Below, one piece after another: positions 7,833 through 17,353 of a DNA stretch of 64,000 bases. The stretch spans positions 1 to 64,000 of the forward strand of contig JAHEND010000004.1 of assembly GCA_024643325.1 (NCBI GenBank). The letters run 5' to 3'. Position numbers and translations under genes: made by a program. The number at the start of each line of letters is the position of its first letter. Position 1 is the first letter of the stretch. The notes below the pieces were generated by a model, which saw only the letters and a program-made list of their open reading frames with translations, searched no databases and was not told the DNA's origin. Source of the DNA: Sediminicola sp. Its GTDB lineage: Bacteria; Bacteroidota; Bacteroidia; Flavobacteriales; Flavobacteriaceae.

Positions 7833-10800
7833 CTAATCTAAATCAAATGTTTTGGTTTCTTTAAAAGGATTTCTTTCTATTTTTTTCATTTCAGCGACAA
7901 AGTTTGTCCATTGGTTTTCAAAAAAGTCATTTTGTTTTTCCAAGGCTTTTTTGAGCTCATTTTTAGCAAATAATATTAACCTGTCTTCGGTAGCTGTCAT
8001 TCCTGTTTTTCTGCTACCCACATAACTAGAGGCATTACCAATTCTCTGCATTACCGTAATTTCTGGGTTTCTTGTTATTCCTTGTCGCTTATCTATGGTT
8101 CCTAAATAAGAGGCTAATAAACTATCAATTTCTTTAGAGATGTCTTTGGCTTTTTGAATACTTTCTTTGTGGCCTTTTTTATCTAAATCGGACAACTCTT
8201 TAGAGAATTGGTCTGCTATTTGTTTACTTTCTACCAATTGTTTAACAGCATCTGCGGCAGTTTGCATAAAGCCCTCTAAGAGCGTTTCAGTGTCATAAAC
8301 TTCTTTCATGGCCGCTATGGATTCTCCTAGTCTAGGATCTGCAGCTACTGTAATTTGTTGGGTTTTTTCTAAGTTACCATCTGTGAGAACAAGCTTGTAA
8401 GTTCCTGGTAAAACAGATTTACCACCGCGTTCTCTTTTGCTCTTTGAGATGCTTCTAGAGGGTCTGTCTGCTCCTTTTTCATCCATATTCCAATACATTC
8501 TATGGAATCCAGCTTTTTTAGGTTTTTTAAAACCTAGGGTTCTGATAAGTTTATCACCATTAAATACTTTTAAGAAAAGAGAATCTTTAGAGCCTTTAGC
8601 GCCGTCTTCCGTACCGGATTTAACGCTATCTCCTTCTTTATCATCTTTTTCTTTAGCACCCTCTTTGATTCCCTCTTTTATAAAGTATGTAATCATTGCG
8701 CCGTATTTTTTGTTTTCTCCCTGATATAAAGCATCGGCGCCAAAACGGCTTCCAGTAGGTTGCTGATAAGCAGCCAAGTATGCCGTTGGAGGCGCAAATA
8801 AATTAAAAGGCTCTGCTATGGCTTGAGGGTTACCAGCAACAGCTCTTAAAGGTCTAATGTCGTCTAAAACCCATGCAGCTCTTCCAAAGGTACCTATCAC
8901 TAAGTCCTCTTCCCTTGGGTGAATAGCTAAATCTTTGGTAGACACCGTAGGGAAACCAGCCGTCCATTTTTGCCATGATTCTCCAGCGTTGAGAGACAAA
9001 TAAAGTCCGTCATCTGTTCCTAAAAACAATAGATTAGGATTTTTAGGATCTTCTATAATTGAAAGGGTGTAACTCGCCACGTCTTTTTCATCTACAATAC
9101 GTTCCCAGGTTTTACCGTAGTTTTTAGTGCGGTAAGCGTAAGGAGTGTAGTTAAATCTTCTGTAGTCATTGGCTATTAGAAGGGCTTCTCCTTTGTTTTT
9201 GGCAGAGGCTTTGATCTGAGGAATCCAACTACCTTTAGGAAGGCCTTTGATGTTTTTTGTAACCTCATTCCAAGAGTCTCCACCGTCTTGAGTAAAGTGA
9301 ACACGGCCGTCATCTGTGCCCACCCACAGCATATCTTTTTCTACGGGTGAGGGCTCAATGACAAGAATGGTACAATGGTTTTCTGCTCCGGTAGCATCCA
9401 TGGTTAAACCACCGCTCTCACTTTGTTTTTGCTTTTCAGGGTCGTTGGTGGTAAGGTCTGTAGAAATAACTTCCCAGGTAAGTCCTTTATCTGTAGATTT
9501 ATGTACAAATTGGCTTCCAAAATATACAGTGCTGTTGTCAAATGGATCCTGACCAATACCCGCATTCCAGTTAAATCTTAATGCTGTTTTTTCGTCAGGT
9601 GCCGTGGGTCTAACAGAATAGTTGTTTCCAGTTTTCCAATCGTATCTAGACACAAAGCCTTGCTGGCTCATGGCGTACCCATACTGTGAATTGTCTTTGT
9701 CTGGGACTACGTCAAAACCATCTCCAAAGGCTATTTCTTGCCAGTAAGAATTTCTAATACCCTGAACTTTCCAAACATAAGCAGGGCCTCTCCAAGAACC
9801 ATTGTCTTGCATTCCTCCGTAAACATTGTAAGGGTACTCATTATCTGTACTGATATGGTAAAACTGTGCTACAGGAATGTTTCCAACAAAACGCCATGAA
9901 GCACCACCATCTCTGGTGATGTTCATTCCTCCGTCATTTCCGTCCATCATGAACTGTCCGTTCTCTGGGTGTATCCACCAGGCATGGTGATCTGGGTGAA
10001 CGCCATTATCTACCCCATAGGCAGGCATGAGTTCACTAAAATTCTTTCCTCCATCTTCTGATACATTTACATAGGTAAATACAGAATATACCCTGTTCTC
10101 ATTTTGAGGGTCTACAAAAATATCCGAGTAGTAAAAAGGTCTGTTGCCAATATCTGACTTATTGTTGATCATTTTCCAAGAGCTCCCCCCATCGGTAGAT
10201 TTGTACAAGGCATTTTTCTTAGATTCTATTAGCGCATAGATAACCTCTGTTTTACTAGCGGCAATGGCGAGTCCCATTCTTCCCAATTCACCTTTTGGTA
10301 AACCTTCTTTATCTGATAGTTTCTTCCAGTTTTCTCCTCCATCGTAGGTCATATATAGCCCACTTCCAGGACCACCGGATTTAAAAAACCAAGGATCTCT
10401 TTTATGATCCCATAGGGCTGCAATAATTTTATTAGGATTTTTAGGATCCATCACCATATCTGCTACTCCTGAGGTGTTGTTGCTAAAGAGTATTCTACGC
10501 CAACTTTTTCCACCATCTGTTGTTTTGTACACCCCTCTTTCTTCATGCGCCCCCCAAGGAGATCCAATAGCGCCTACATATACTGTATTTGGATCTGTAG
10601 GATCAATAAGTATTTTATGAATGTGCCTTGTTTTTTCTAAACCCATGGACTTCCATGTTTTACCACCATCTAGAGTTTTAAAAACACCATAGCCGCCATT
10701 TAAAGAGTTTCTTGGATTTCCCTCTCCTGTTCCGACCCATACCACAGATGGATTAGACTGCTGAATGGCAACTGCACCAACAGATGCCGTAATTTGTTTG

Positions 10801-11039
10801 TCAAAAATAGGCGTCCACTTTATTCCCCCAGAGGTAGATTTCCAAAGCCCTCCAGAGGCTGTTCCTACATACATTACTTCAGGATTGTCGTGAACAGCGT
10901 CAATGGAAGTGACACGACCACTCATACCTCCCGGTCCAATGTTTCTAGGTTTAAGATTTTCTAATTGTTCCATGGATAATTGCTGGGCCACAGAAATACT
11001 GGCACAAAAAAGTGCCAAAAGCAAGAAGGTTTTTTTCAT
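7833..11039 (-). CDS. secreted Asp-box (BNR/VPS10-like) beta-propeller protein
   Basis: This 1068-residue exported protein has a signal peptide ending near SVAQQ. It then has about eleven Asp-box type repeats (such as TLDGGKTWKS, TTDGGKSWRR, TYDGGENWKK, STDGGSSWKM, TQDGGDSWNE) spread over residues 60-720, as in VPS10/sortilin and sialidase-like propellers. Near residue 800 there is a charged low-complexity insert (KEGIKEGAKEKDDKEGDSVK), then a beta domain and a helical, coiled-coil-like C-terminus. No Por-type sorting domain is visible. The family is often annotated as glycosyl hydrolase, but I see no catalytic residues I can vouch for; a binding or structural role is equally possible. Confidence 0.85.
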   Translation of the reverse strand: MKKTFLLLALFCASISVAQQLSMEQLENLKPRNIGPGGMSGRVTSIDAVHDNPEVMYVGTASGGLWKSTSGGIKWTPIFDKQITASVGAVAIQQSNPSVVWVGTGEGNPRNSLNGGYGVFKTLDGGKTWKSMGLEKTRHIHKILIDPTDPNTVYVGAIGSPWGAHEERGVYKTTDGGKSWRRILFSNNTSGVADMVMDPKNPNKIIAALWDHKRDPWFFKSGGPGSGLYMTYDGGENWKKLSDKEGLPKGELGRMGLAIAASKTEVIYALIESKKNALYKSTDGGSSWKMINNKSDIGNRPFYYSDIFVDPQNENRVYSVFTYVNVSEDGGKNFSELMPAYGVDNGVHPDHHAWWIHPENGQFMMDGNDGGMNITRDGGASWRFVGNIPVAQFYHISTDNEYPYNVYGGMQDNGSWRGPAYVWKVQGIRNSYWQEIAFGDGFDVVPDKDNSQYGYAMSQQGFVSRYDWKTGNNYSVRPTAPDEKTALRFNWNAGIGQDPFDNSTVYFGSQFVHKSTDKGLTWEVISTDLTTNDPEKQKQSESGGLTMDATGAENHCTILVIEPSPVEKDMLWVGTDDGRVHFTQDGGDSWNEVTKNIKGLPKGSWIPQIKASAKNKGEALLIANDYRRFNYTPYAYRTKNYGKTWERIVDEKDVASYTLSIIEDPKNPNLLFLGTDDGLYLSLNAGESWQKWTAGFPTVSTKDLAIHPREEDLVIGTFGRAAWVLDDIRPLRAVAGNPQAIAEPFNLFAPPTAYLAAYQQPTGSRFGADALYQGENKKYGAMITYFIKEGIKEGAKEKDDKEGDSVKSGTEDGAKGSKDSLFLKVFNGDKLIRTLGFKKPKKAGFHRMYWNMDEKGADRPSRSISKSKRERGGKSVLPGTYKLVLTDGNLEKTQQITVAADPRLGESIAAMKEVYDTETLLEGFMQTAADAVKQLVESKQIADQFSKELSDLDKKGHKESIQKAKDISKEIDSLLASYLGTIDKRQGITRNPEITVMQRIGNASSYVGSRKTGMTATEDRLILFAKNELKKALEKQNDFFENQWTNFVAEMKKIERNPFKETKTFDLD

Positions 11040-11084
11040 GATGTTGGGTATTGTTTAAGATCAATAAATATAGAAAAAGTGTGC

Positions 11085-11861
11085 TTAAGAATGCCTATCA
11101 GGAAGTAATTTTCTGATGAAGATAAACACTGATAAGGCAATATTGGCATATAGGATAATTGGAATAATCCATTTCATTTGCCCGAGTGCCATTAGAAAAG
11201 CAATGACCAACAATTGAAAGCCTAGCCCAAATGTAGACAATACAGTCATAAACCACTTAGGGAAATTTTTATGTGTAGACGCATTATGATCTATGGTATA
11301 TATGATTTTGTCAAATATTCCATAGCAAAATTTGTAAGCGTAATACAAACGGTTTACCCATTTTTGATTTTCGGTCCCTAATGCTTTAGGGGCTTTACGC
11401 TCAAATATCCTAGAAGTCGTGTCTCCCTGGTGTTCATTCCTCAGTATAACATAGTAGTAGTTGTAAAGTGTTCCTTGTAACTGTAAGCTAGCGAAAGCAA
11501 GAAGGACAATCCAAATAGGAGTGTTTGTCAAAAGACCAATGCTCAGGATAAGACATAAATTAATCAGGATATCCGATACGGAATCTAAGTACCTTCCAAT
11601 ATAAGATGGTCTGTTTTGAAGCCTTGCTAGTTCTCCGTCTGCCGCATCTATAATCGATTTTAATACCAAAAGCACCGAGGCTACGATGGGGTAACCCTGC
11701 CATAGAAACCCAAGAGAAACCACTGCTGTAAAAACGAAAAGAAAGGTCACGTGTACTGCGTGAAAGCGTGTGTGTTGTAATTGTTTGGCTATAGCCTTTC
11801 CAAAAGGTCTCCCATAGTCCGAGAGATCTAAAAATTGGTATTCTGAAGGTAATTTTGACAT
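11085..11861 (-). CDS. CDP-alcohol phosphatidyltransferase family membrane protein
   Basis: This 258-residue enzyme transfers a phosphatidyl or similar group from a CDP-activated donor to an alcohol. It carries the full CDP-AP signature D-x2-DG-x2-AR-x8-G-x3-D-x3-D (DAADGELAR ... GRYLDSVSD), with about five further membrane segments. The open frame extends to a GTG at 11885, but the ATG at 11861 (MSKLPSEYQF) is the more usual start. The alcohol substrate cannot be told from sequence; PgsA- or PssA-like roles in phospholipid synthesis are possible, although the sequence is not a typical match to either. Confidence 0.85.
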   Translation of the reverse strand: MSKLPSEYQFLDLSDYGRPFGKAIAKQLQHTRFHAVHVTFLFVFTAVVSLGFLWQGYPIVASVLLVLKSIIDAADGELARLQNRPSYIGRYLDSVSDILINLCLILSIGLLTNTPIWIVLLAFASLQLQGTLYNYYYVILRNEHQGDTTSRIFERKAPKALGTENQKWVNRLYYAYKFCYGIFDKIIYTIDHNASTHKNFPKWFMTVLSTFGLGFQLLVIAFLMALGQMKWIIPIILYANIALSVFIFIRKLLPDRHS

Positions 11862-11951
11862 GCTTTTAAAAGAATTCCAAAACACTAAAAAACGAAAACA
11901 CGCTGGTTTAGCTCTGGTAAAGTCATTCTTTTGAACTGCAAATTTACAATT

Positions 11952-12038
11952 TTAGAATGAATTGGTTAAAGCGCTAAATAGTAATAAAAAAAATGCTACC
12001 CAAATACCCATACCTAAAGTCCGTATTAAAGAAGCCAT
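11952..12038 (-). CDS. candidate 28-residue membrane peptide
   Basis: A short open frame with ATG start encodes MASLIRTLGMGIWVAFFLLL followed by eight residues and a stop. Residues 10-24 are strongly hydrophobic and could form one membrane span. It sits in a 279-base gap otherwise free of genes. There is no detectable ribosome site, which is normal in Bacteroidota, and no promoter I could identify. It may be chance; only conservation of the frame would confirm it. Confidence 0.25.
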   Translation of the reverse strand: MASLIRTLGMGIWVAFFLLLFSALTNSF

Positions 12039-12107
12039 GATCAAAAAAAAATGCTTAAAAAGCCGGTATATGATTTAAAATTTAAATAGACTTAATGTGT
12101 TAATTTA

Positions 12108-12133
12108 AAAAAACTGCTTTTTAAGTTTTTTTG
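12108..12133 (-). terminator. possible AT-rich terminator after the thioredoxin-like gene
   Basis: On the minus strand an A-rich arm ending AAAAAAACT pairs with AGTTTTTTT across a short loop, just after the stop at 12141. The stem is weak (A-T pairs), so this is tentative. Confidence 0.4.
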
Positions 12134-12140
12134 GTGTCAT

Positions 12141-12461
12141 TCAGGAAAAACAGATGTGATAAGGCCGTTGAATTTGATTGGACAATTCTATGATACTGGT
12201 ATTCTTTCCTGTTCTTAAAAATTCTTTTCCTTCTAAGAATAGAATTAAGGTTGGCACATTAAAAACCCTTAATTGTGCAGTCAATTCATTATTACCATCA
12301 CTTTCAGGAATTGAAATAAAAGTGAATTTTGGAAATTCTGTTTCTAATAGTGCTTTTATTTTTGGCTCTAATACACTGCAAACACTACAGCGATCTCCTT
12401 TAAAGTAGACCGCAGTGGCTGTATTACTTTGAATTTCTTCTAAAATCTTTAATTCGTTCAT
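12141..12461 (-). CDS. thioredoxin-like protein, CxxC
   Basis: This 106-residue protein has a thioredoxin fold. The redox motif is Cys25-Ser-Val-Cys28 in KGDRCSVCSVLEPK, and the cis-proline is visible in VFNVPTLILFLEGKE. The CSVC pair is not the standard CGPC, so its redox potential or partner probably differs from housekeeping thioredoxin. No signal peptide is present, so it is cytoplasmic. It lies 61 bases downstream of the M28 peptidase, on the same strand. The specific substrate is unknown. Confidence 0.82.
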   Translation of the reverse strand: MNELKILEEIQSNTATAVYFKGDRCSVCSVLEPKIKALLETEFPKFTFISIPESDGNNELTAQLRVFNVPTLILFLEGKEFLRTGKNTSIIELSNQIQRPYHICFS

Positions 12462-12522
12462 TTGGGGTTATTACTTGTAATTTAGAGAAATGAAGTAACT
12501 ATTTGTTACACTAGAAACGTGC

Positions 12523-13890
12523 TTAGCGCTGAATCTTATTAGGAAATTTAACCACGCTTTCTTGTCCGTTAGCGCCTACGGCCGATACCCCAAAAAAATA
12601 ATTATCTACCACCATTCCTTTTAAGGTGAAAGACGTCACATTCCCTACATATCTCGACATATCCCAAGTAGGAGAGGTAGTGTCTCTCCAATAAATTTTA
12701 TAGCCTACAGCTTCTGGCACCGCATCCCAAGAAAAGGTAGCTGCTGGTGCAACGGCACCTCCTAAGGCTACTGTTTCTGGAGGGGTAGGGGCCCATGCTA
12801 AACTCGCTAGTGAAATGGCATTTACTGCGGTGAGTTTGGCAGCATAATCAAAGTTTACATGTTCTAGGACATCGCCGTAGGCAATACCCCCTTCTTCTCT
12901 TATATCTTGGTGTTGTTGGGTGTAGTTTTCGTGGGCTTCCATTATTCTAACTCCAGCAAAACCGGCGTCATTAAAAGGTCTGTGGTGTCCCCCTCGCCCA
13001 AATCTATCCAATCTATAGATGAGCATTGGGTTCATTTCTGGCATGTATTTTTTTACTTGCTTGTGAATATGTCTGGCCAATTGTCTAGAAATACCGTCTA
13101 CTTCTCCACCATAGAAACGTCTGGCATTTCTTTCTCTTTCCGTTTCTGTTGGGGGAACTGGCTCTGAAAAAATTCTAAAATCAGTATTGCTAATCGTTCC
13201 ATCTACCCCTGTGATGTTCCCAATCATATCGTTATTTAAAATTCCAATTATTTCCCATCCTTGTGCTTTGGCATATTCTGCCAATCCTTTCCCGCCGAAT
13301 AATCCTTGTTCCTCACCAGAAAGCCCTACATATATAATACTGTTTTCAAAGCGGTATTTAGATAAAACTCTAGCTGCTTCTAGTGTTCCAGCCATACCTG
13401 AGGCATTGTCATTGGCTCCTGGGGAGATAGAAGTATAATCTGTTGGATCACTGACTCTTGAGTCAATATCTCCACTCATAATAATAAATTTATTGGGGTT
13501 TTTTGTGCCGCGTTGAATGGCTACTACATTCACAATGTTAACATCTTTAACGATTCTACCATTCGTCCCTTTTTTGACCATATTCCCTTGGTAAAACACT
13601 TCCAAACAATCACCACAATTGGCAGAGGTGTTTTCAAAACTTTTTTTAATCCACCTTCTGGCTGCTCCAATACCTGTTTTGTTGGAGAGAGTGTCTGACA
13701 GAGTATGTCTGGTGCCAAAATTAACCAGGCTGGTAATATCTTGTTCAATGCGCGTTGCAGACACTTGGTCTATAATCGAATAGATGTCTTGGTCTGTCTG
13801 CGCTTGTACATTTGACGTACTGATCCCAAAAAAGAGTAGTAACAATAAAGCGGTAATAGGGGCTTTGAAAGAGATGGTTTGGTTTTTCAT
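12523..13890 (-). CDS. secreted M28 family metallopeptidase with C-terminal fibronectin-III-like domain
   Basis: This 455-residue protein has a signal peptide (to about QA30) and an M28 peptidase core (about 110-350). Ligand-type residues visible are Asp161 (PGANDNAS), Glu193/Glu194 (SGEEQG), Asp221 (NNDMIG) and His302/303 (GRGGHHRPFND). The position usually held by the first metal-binding His (GHxDS) reads GDIDSR, with Asp141. The C-terminal region, about 365-450, resembles a fibronectin-III module (PPETVALGGAVAPAATFSWD). It is probably an extracellular aminopeptidase, but the changed metal ligand leaves activity open. Confidence 0.85.
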   Translation of the reverse strand: MKNQTISFKAPITALLLLLFFGISTSNVQAQTDQDIYSIIDQVSATRIEQDITSLVNFGTRHTLSDTLSNKTGIGAARRWIKKSFENTSANCGDCLEVFYQGNMVKKGTNGRIVKDVNIVNVVAIQRGTKNPNKFIIMSGDIDSRVSDPTDYTSISPGANDNASGMAGTLEAARVLSKYRFENSIIYVGLSGEEQGLFGGKGLAEYAKAQGWEIIGILNNDMIGNITGVDGTISNTDFRIFSEPVPPTETERERNARRFYGGEVDGISRQLARHIHKQVKKYMPEMNPMLIYRLDRFGRGGHHRPFNDAGFAGVRIMEAHENYTQQHQDIREEGGIAYGDVLEHVNFDYAAKLTAVNAISLASLAWAPTPPETVALGGAVAPAATFSWDAVPEAVGYKIYWRDTTSPTWDMSRYVGNVTSFTLKGMVVDNYFFGVSAVGANGQESVVKFPNKIQR

Positions 13891-13941
13891 GCTAAGGGTG
13901 ATTTGATTTTCTAAGAACTAAAAATACAATTATTAAGTGAT

Positions 13942-15381
13942 TTATGTAAGGTTCTGAAGAATGGGTTGAGCCAATTCTTTTAAATGGACCAATAAGGCGC
14001 TTAAGTTTTCTGAATCTGTTTTTGGGTTCATGATCGTAACCCTTAGGTAGTGGGTACCCTTGAGTTTTGTTTGAACAATATAAAAGGACCCTTCTTGTAC
14101 TAAGGCACATCTCAAGCGTTCATTTAAGGTGTTGAGTGCTTGTTTAGAAAGCTGCTTTTGTACCATTCTAAAACATACAATATTGGTCTGTGGTTCTAAG
14201 GCCAATTCAAAATCCGGCTCTTTTTTAATAATAGCTGCAAATTGTTGCCCCATTTGATATAAAGTGCTCACAAATTCATCAAAAACGGATGGCCCATATT
14301 GATTCAATAGCACAAACCAATGAATAGACATCATGCTTTTGGTGCACTCAAAGGTGCGCTTGGCCATATTGTACCAATCCTCATGATCTGCATCTGACAA
14401 TAAATAATCTGCTTTCTGACTGAAGGTCTGGTAACTGTGTGTACCGTCTTTAAATAATAGTGCAGTGGTCAATGCGGGCATCATCATCATTTTATGGCCG
14501 TCTATAGCTACCGAATCTGCTTTTTCTATACCTTCTAAATCTTTTTTAAAGTGTTTTGAGTAAATGGCTGCGCCGCCATGGGCAGCGTCTACATGAAACC
14601 ACAGCCCGTGCTTTTGAGCAAAAGAAGCAATTTTGTCTAAGGGATCTATGATTCCAGTAGCGGTAGATGGTGCACTCCCTACAATGGCAAACACCTGAAT
14701 ACCCGCTTGTTTGGCCTTTTCTAAAGTGGCCTCTAAAGCTGAGGTATCCATAGCGTAATTTATTGTTGCGGGTACTTTTAAAATACCTTTGTCTCCAAGA
14801 CCCATTATTCTTGCGGCACGATCTACACAGTAATGTGCTTCTTCACAAACTAGAATACCTAGAGATTCCTCATGTCCATTTTTCCAGACGCCTGTTCCGT
14901 CTTTAACACTTCTAGCAGCGAGCAAAGCGGTCAGGTTTGCTAGAGTGCCTCCAGAGGTAAGAAAACCCCTTGCATGGGTGTCAAAGCCTAATTGTGCACA
15001 CAATTGATCTGTTACAATACGTTCTATGGCCGTATTGGCTATACCCATTTCATAGACCGCAGATCCATTGTTTAAAAAAGAGGTGAGCATGGAAGATACT
15101 GCTGTAATAGGAGCAGGAGGGGCTACTTGGTGACCAATGTATTTGGGTTGGTGCACGTGTATTGAGCGGTCAATAAGGTCCTGAACCAAGGTTTGAAAAT
15201 CTTGCTTTTCTGGGTATTGTTGCCAGAATTGACGCTCTGATTCAGGGTCTGTATATGGGATGGTTTTATGGGTGCTCTTTTGAGCTGCTTTTAAGTGTTT
15301 ACTTAAAAGATCTACCATTTGGTGTCCTTTTGTTTGGAAGTCTTCTGCAGCGTAAACGCTATTTAATATAGGTGCTTTCAT
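13942..15381 (-). CDS. PLP-dependent group II decarboxylase (aspartate/glutamate/diaminobutyrate type)
   Basis: This 479-residue enzyme uses pyridoxal phosphate. The PLP lysine is Lys297 in DGHKMMMM, the cofactor Asp is 265 in HVDAAHGG, and His183 in EEAHYC is the likely ring-stacking residue. These mark the group II amino acid decarboxylases, which include aspartate 1-decarboxylase, 2,4-diaminobutyrate and glutamate decarboxylases. The exact substrate cannot be read from the sequence. It is the only gene of its transcript that I can define; the gap to the M28 gene is 51 bases and it lies downstream of the fad operon terminator. Confidence 0.85.
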   Translation of the reverse strand: MKAPILNSVYAAEDFQTKGHQMVDLLSKHLKAAQKSTHKTIPYTDPESERQFWQQYPEKQDFQTLVQDLIDRSIHVHQPKYIGHQVAPPAPITAVSSMLTSFLNNGSAVYEMGIANTAIERIVTDQLCAQLGFDTHARGFLTSGGTLANLTALLAARSVKDGTGVWKNGHEESLGILVCEEAHYCVDRAARIMGLGDKGILKVPATINYAMDTSALEATLEKAKQAGIQVFAIVGSAPSTATGIIDPLDKIASFAQKHGLWFHVDAAHGGAAIYSKHFKKDLEGIEKADSVAIDGHKMMMMPALTTALLFKDGTHSYQTFSQKADYLLSDADHEDWYNMAKRTFECTKSMMSIHWFVLLNQYGPSVFDEFVSTLYQMGQQFAAIIKKEPDFELALEPQTNIVCFRMVQKQLSKQALNTLNERLRCALVQEGSFYIVQTKLKGTHYLRVTIMNPKTDSENLSALLVHLKELAQPILQNLT

Positions 15382-15441
15382 AGAAATTTCTAAAGCCTCT
15401 AAATTAAGTTAAAACGGCTAATAATGATGGGTGTAGGGGGT

Positions 15442-15471
15442 AAAAAAAAGCGCCACCCGAAGGGTGGCGCT
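15442..15471 (-). terminator. intrinsic terminator of the fad operon
   Basis: Minus-strand AGCGCCACCC pairs with GGGTGGCGCT (arms at 15449-15458 and 15462-15471, three-base loop) and is followed by a run of eight T. This perfect stem lies just after the acyl-CoA dehydrogenase stop. Confidence 0.93.
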
Positions 15472-15523
15472 ACATACATAAAATATAAAAACCAATAATA
15501 AATATGTATTGCTTTAAAAGCGT

Positions 15524-17332
15524 TTAGTCAAAGCGGTATCCATTGTCTGAGGCCACTTGATCTGCAATGAGATTTGTAAGGGCTACTATATTTGGATAAT
15601 TGGTGTATTTCGTAAAACGCTTAAGTCCCATGAGCATCATGCGTTGTTCATCTCCCTCTGCAAAAGAAATAATGGCTTCTTTTCCTCTAGATTGAACAAT
15701 TTCTAAGGCCCTATACAGGTATAATTGCGTCATGGCAATTTGTGTTTTTTGAGCGTCTTCTCCAAAACGTTTGGCATTCTTCTCTGTTCTGAGTAGGGTA
15801 GATTCAGCCATATAGACTTGTATAAGAATGTCTGCTGCAGCCATTAACAATTGTTGATGGGATTCTAGATCTGGTCCAAATTTTTGTACGGCAGATCCTG
15901 CTACCATTAAGAATACTTTTTTAAGCCTTTTAATAATGTCTTTTTCTTCTGCAAATAAGGCGCTGTAATCTGGCGTGTCAAAAGATGGAATTCCCATAAG
16001 CTCTTCACCAACTGCTGTTGCAGGGCCCAATAGGTCTACATGCCCCTTCATGGCTTTTTTGACCAACATTCCAACGGCTAACATTCTATTAATTTCGTTG
16101 GTTCCCTCGTAGATTCTGGATATTCTAGCATCTCTCCAGGCAGACTCCATTGGAGTGTCTGCACTAAAGCCCATTCCACCAAATATTTGAATCCCCTCAT
16201 CTGAACAAGCCTGCACATGTTCTGACACGGCTACTTTTAGGATAGAACATTCAATGGCATATTCTTCTACGCCTTTTAATTCCGCTTCTTGGTGTGTATT
16301 ACCAGCGGCTTCTCTTAAGGTAATTCTATCTTCTATATTCTTAGCCGCTCTGTAGGAAGCAGATTCATCTGCATAAGTGTTGGTTGCCATAGCGGCAATT
16401 TTCGTCTTAATAGCACCAAAATTTACAATAGGTGTCTTAAATTGAACGCGCTCGTTGGCGTAGTTTACGGCTTCTTTAATAATCCTTCTTTGGGCGTCCA
16501 AACAAGCTGCTGCTAATTTAATTCTACCCACATTAAGCGCATTCATGGCGATTTTAAAGCCATTTCCTCTTTCTGAGAGCATGTTTTCTACCGGCACTTT
16601 GGTATCAGAAAAAAACACTTGTCTGGTAGAGGAGGAGTGAATCCCTAACTTCTTCTCTTCATCTCCCATTGTAATGCCATTAGATGGATCATTTTCAACA
16701 ATGAAACCGGTAATGTTTTTGTCGTCTTCTATACGTGCAAAAACAATAAACATATTACAGAAACCGGCATTGGAAATCCACATTTTTTGTCCAGATATAA
16801 TGTAGTGGCTACCATCCTCGGATAAAACTGCTTTGGTTTTACCAGAGTTTGCGTCTGATCCTGCGCCTGGCTCTGTTAAGCAGTATGCACCAAACCATTC
16901 ACCAGAAGCCAATCTGGGTACATATTTTTGCTTTTGTGCTTCCGTACCGTATAGCGTAATGGGCATGGTTCCAATTCCAGTATGCGCTCCAAAGGCAGTA
17001 CTAAAAGATCCTGTGGCTCCAGAGATGTAATCACATACCAGCATGGTAGATACAAACCCCATTCCTAAACCACCGTATTGTTCTGGTACTGCTACGCCTA
17101 AAAGACCCATTTCACCTGCTTTACGCATGGTTTCTTCAGTGAAGGCGTAGTCTTTTTTTTCAAATCTTTCCCAATGTGCCCATAGCTCTTTGTCTACAAA
17201 CTCTTTGGTACTATCACGCATCATTTTTTGTTCTTCGCTTAGGTCCTCTAAGGTAAAAACATCTTCACAAGCGGTTTCTTTCACTAAGAACTGCCCTCCG
17301 CGTAACAATTCGTGTTGTTCTGTTGCACTCAT
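15524..17332 (-). CDS. acyl-CoA dehydrogenase (long-chain, VLCAD/ACAD9-like)
   Basis: This 602-residue FAD enzyme makes the first double bond in beta-oxidation. It has the three acyl-CoA dehydrogenase segments (N-terminal helical, central beta with LTEPGAGSDAN and MWISNAG, C-terminal helical) plus an extra C-terminal helical domain of about 150 residues, as in VLCAD-type enzymes. The catalytic glutamate is in RIYEGTNEINRM near residue 415. It follows the thiolase by 21 bases and ends the fad operon at a strong terminator. A FadE-like function is supported by context as well as sequence. Confidence 0.92.
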   Translation of the reverse strand: MSATEQHELLRGGQFLVKETACEDVFTLEDLSEEQKMMRDSTKEFVDKELWAHWERFEKKDYAFTEETMRKAGEMGLLGVAVPEQYGGLGMGFVSTMLVCDYISGATGSFSTAFGAHTGIGTMPITLYGTEAQKQKYVPRLASGEWFGAYCLTEPGAGSDANSGKTKAVLSEDGSHYIISGQKMWISNAGFCNMFIVFARIEDDKNITGFIVENDPSNGITMGDEEKKLGIHSSSTRQVFFSDTKVPVENMLSERGNGFKIAMNALNVGRIKLAAACLDAQRRIIKEAVNYANERVQFKTPIVNFGAIKTKIAAMATNTYADESASYRAAKNIEDRITLREAAGNTHQEAELKGVEEYAIECSILKVAVSEHVQACSDEGIQIFGGMGFSADTPMESAWRDARISRIYEGTNEINRMLAVGMLVKKAMKGHVDLLGPATAVGEELMGIPSFDTPDYSALFAEEKDIIKRLKKVFLMVAGSAVQKFGPDLESHQQLLMAAADILIQVYMAESTLLRTEKNAKRFGEDAQKTQIAMTQLYLYRALEIVQSRGKEAIISFAEGDEQRMMLMGLKRFTKYTNYPNIVALTNLIADQVASDNGYRFD

Positions 17333-17353
17333 AATAGGAAGTTTATTAATGTT

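Noticed and set aside
11862-12140. RNA gene in the gap next to the CDP-alcohol transferase
   Set aside because: Only an AT-rich terminator-like arm and the short peptide frame are visible; no stable RNA structure is evident.
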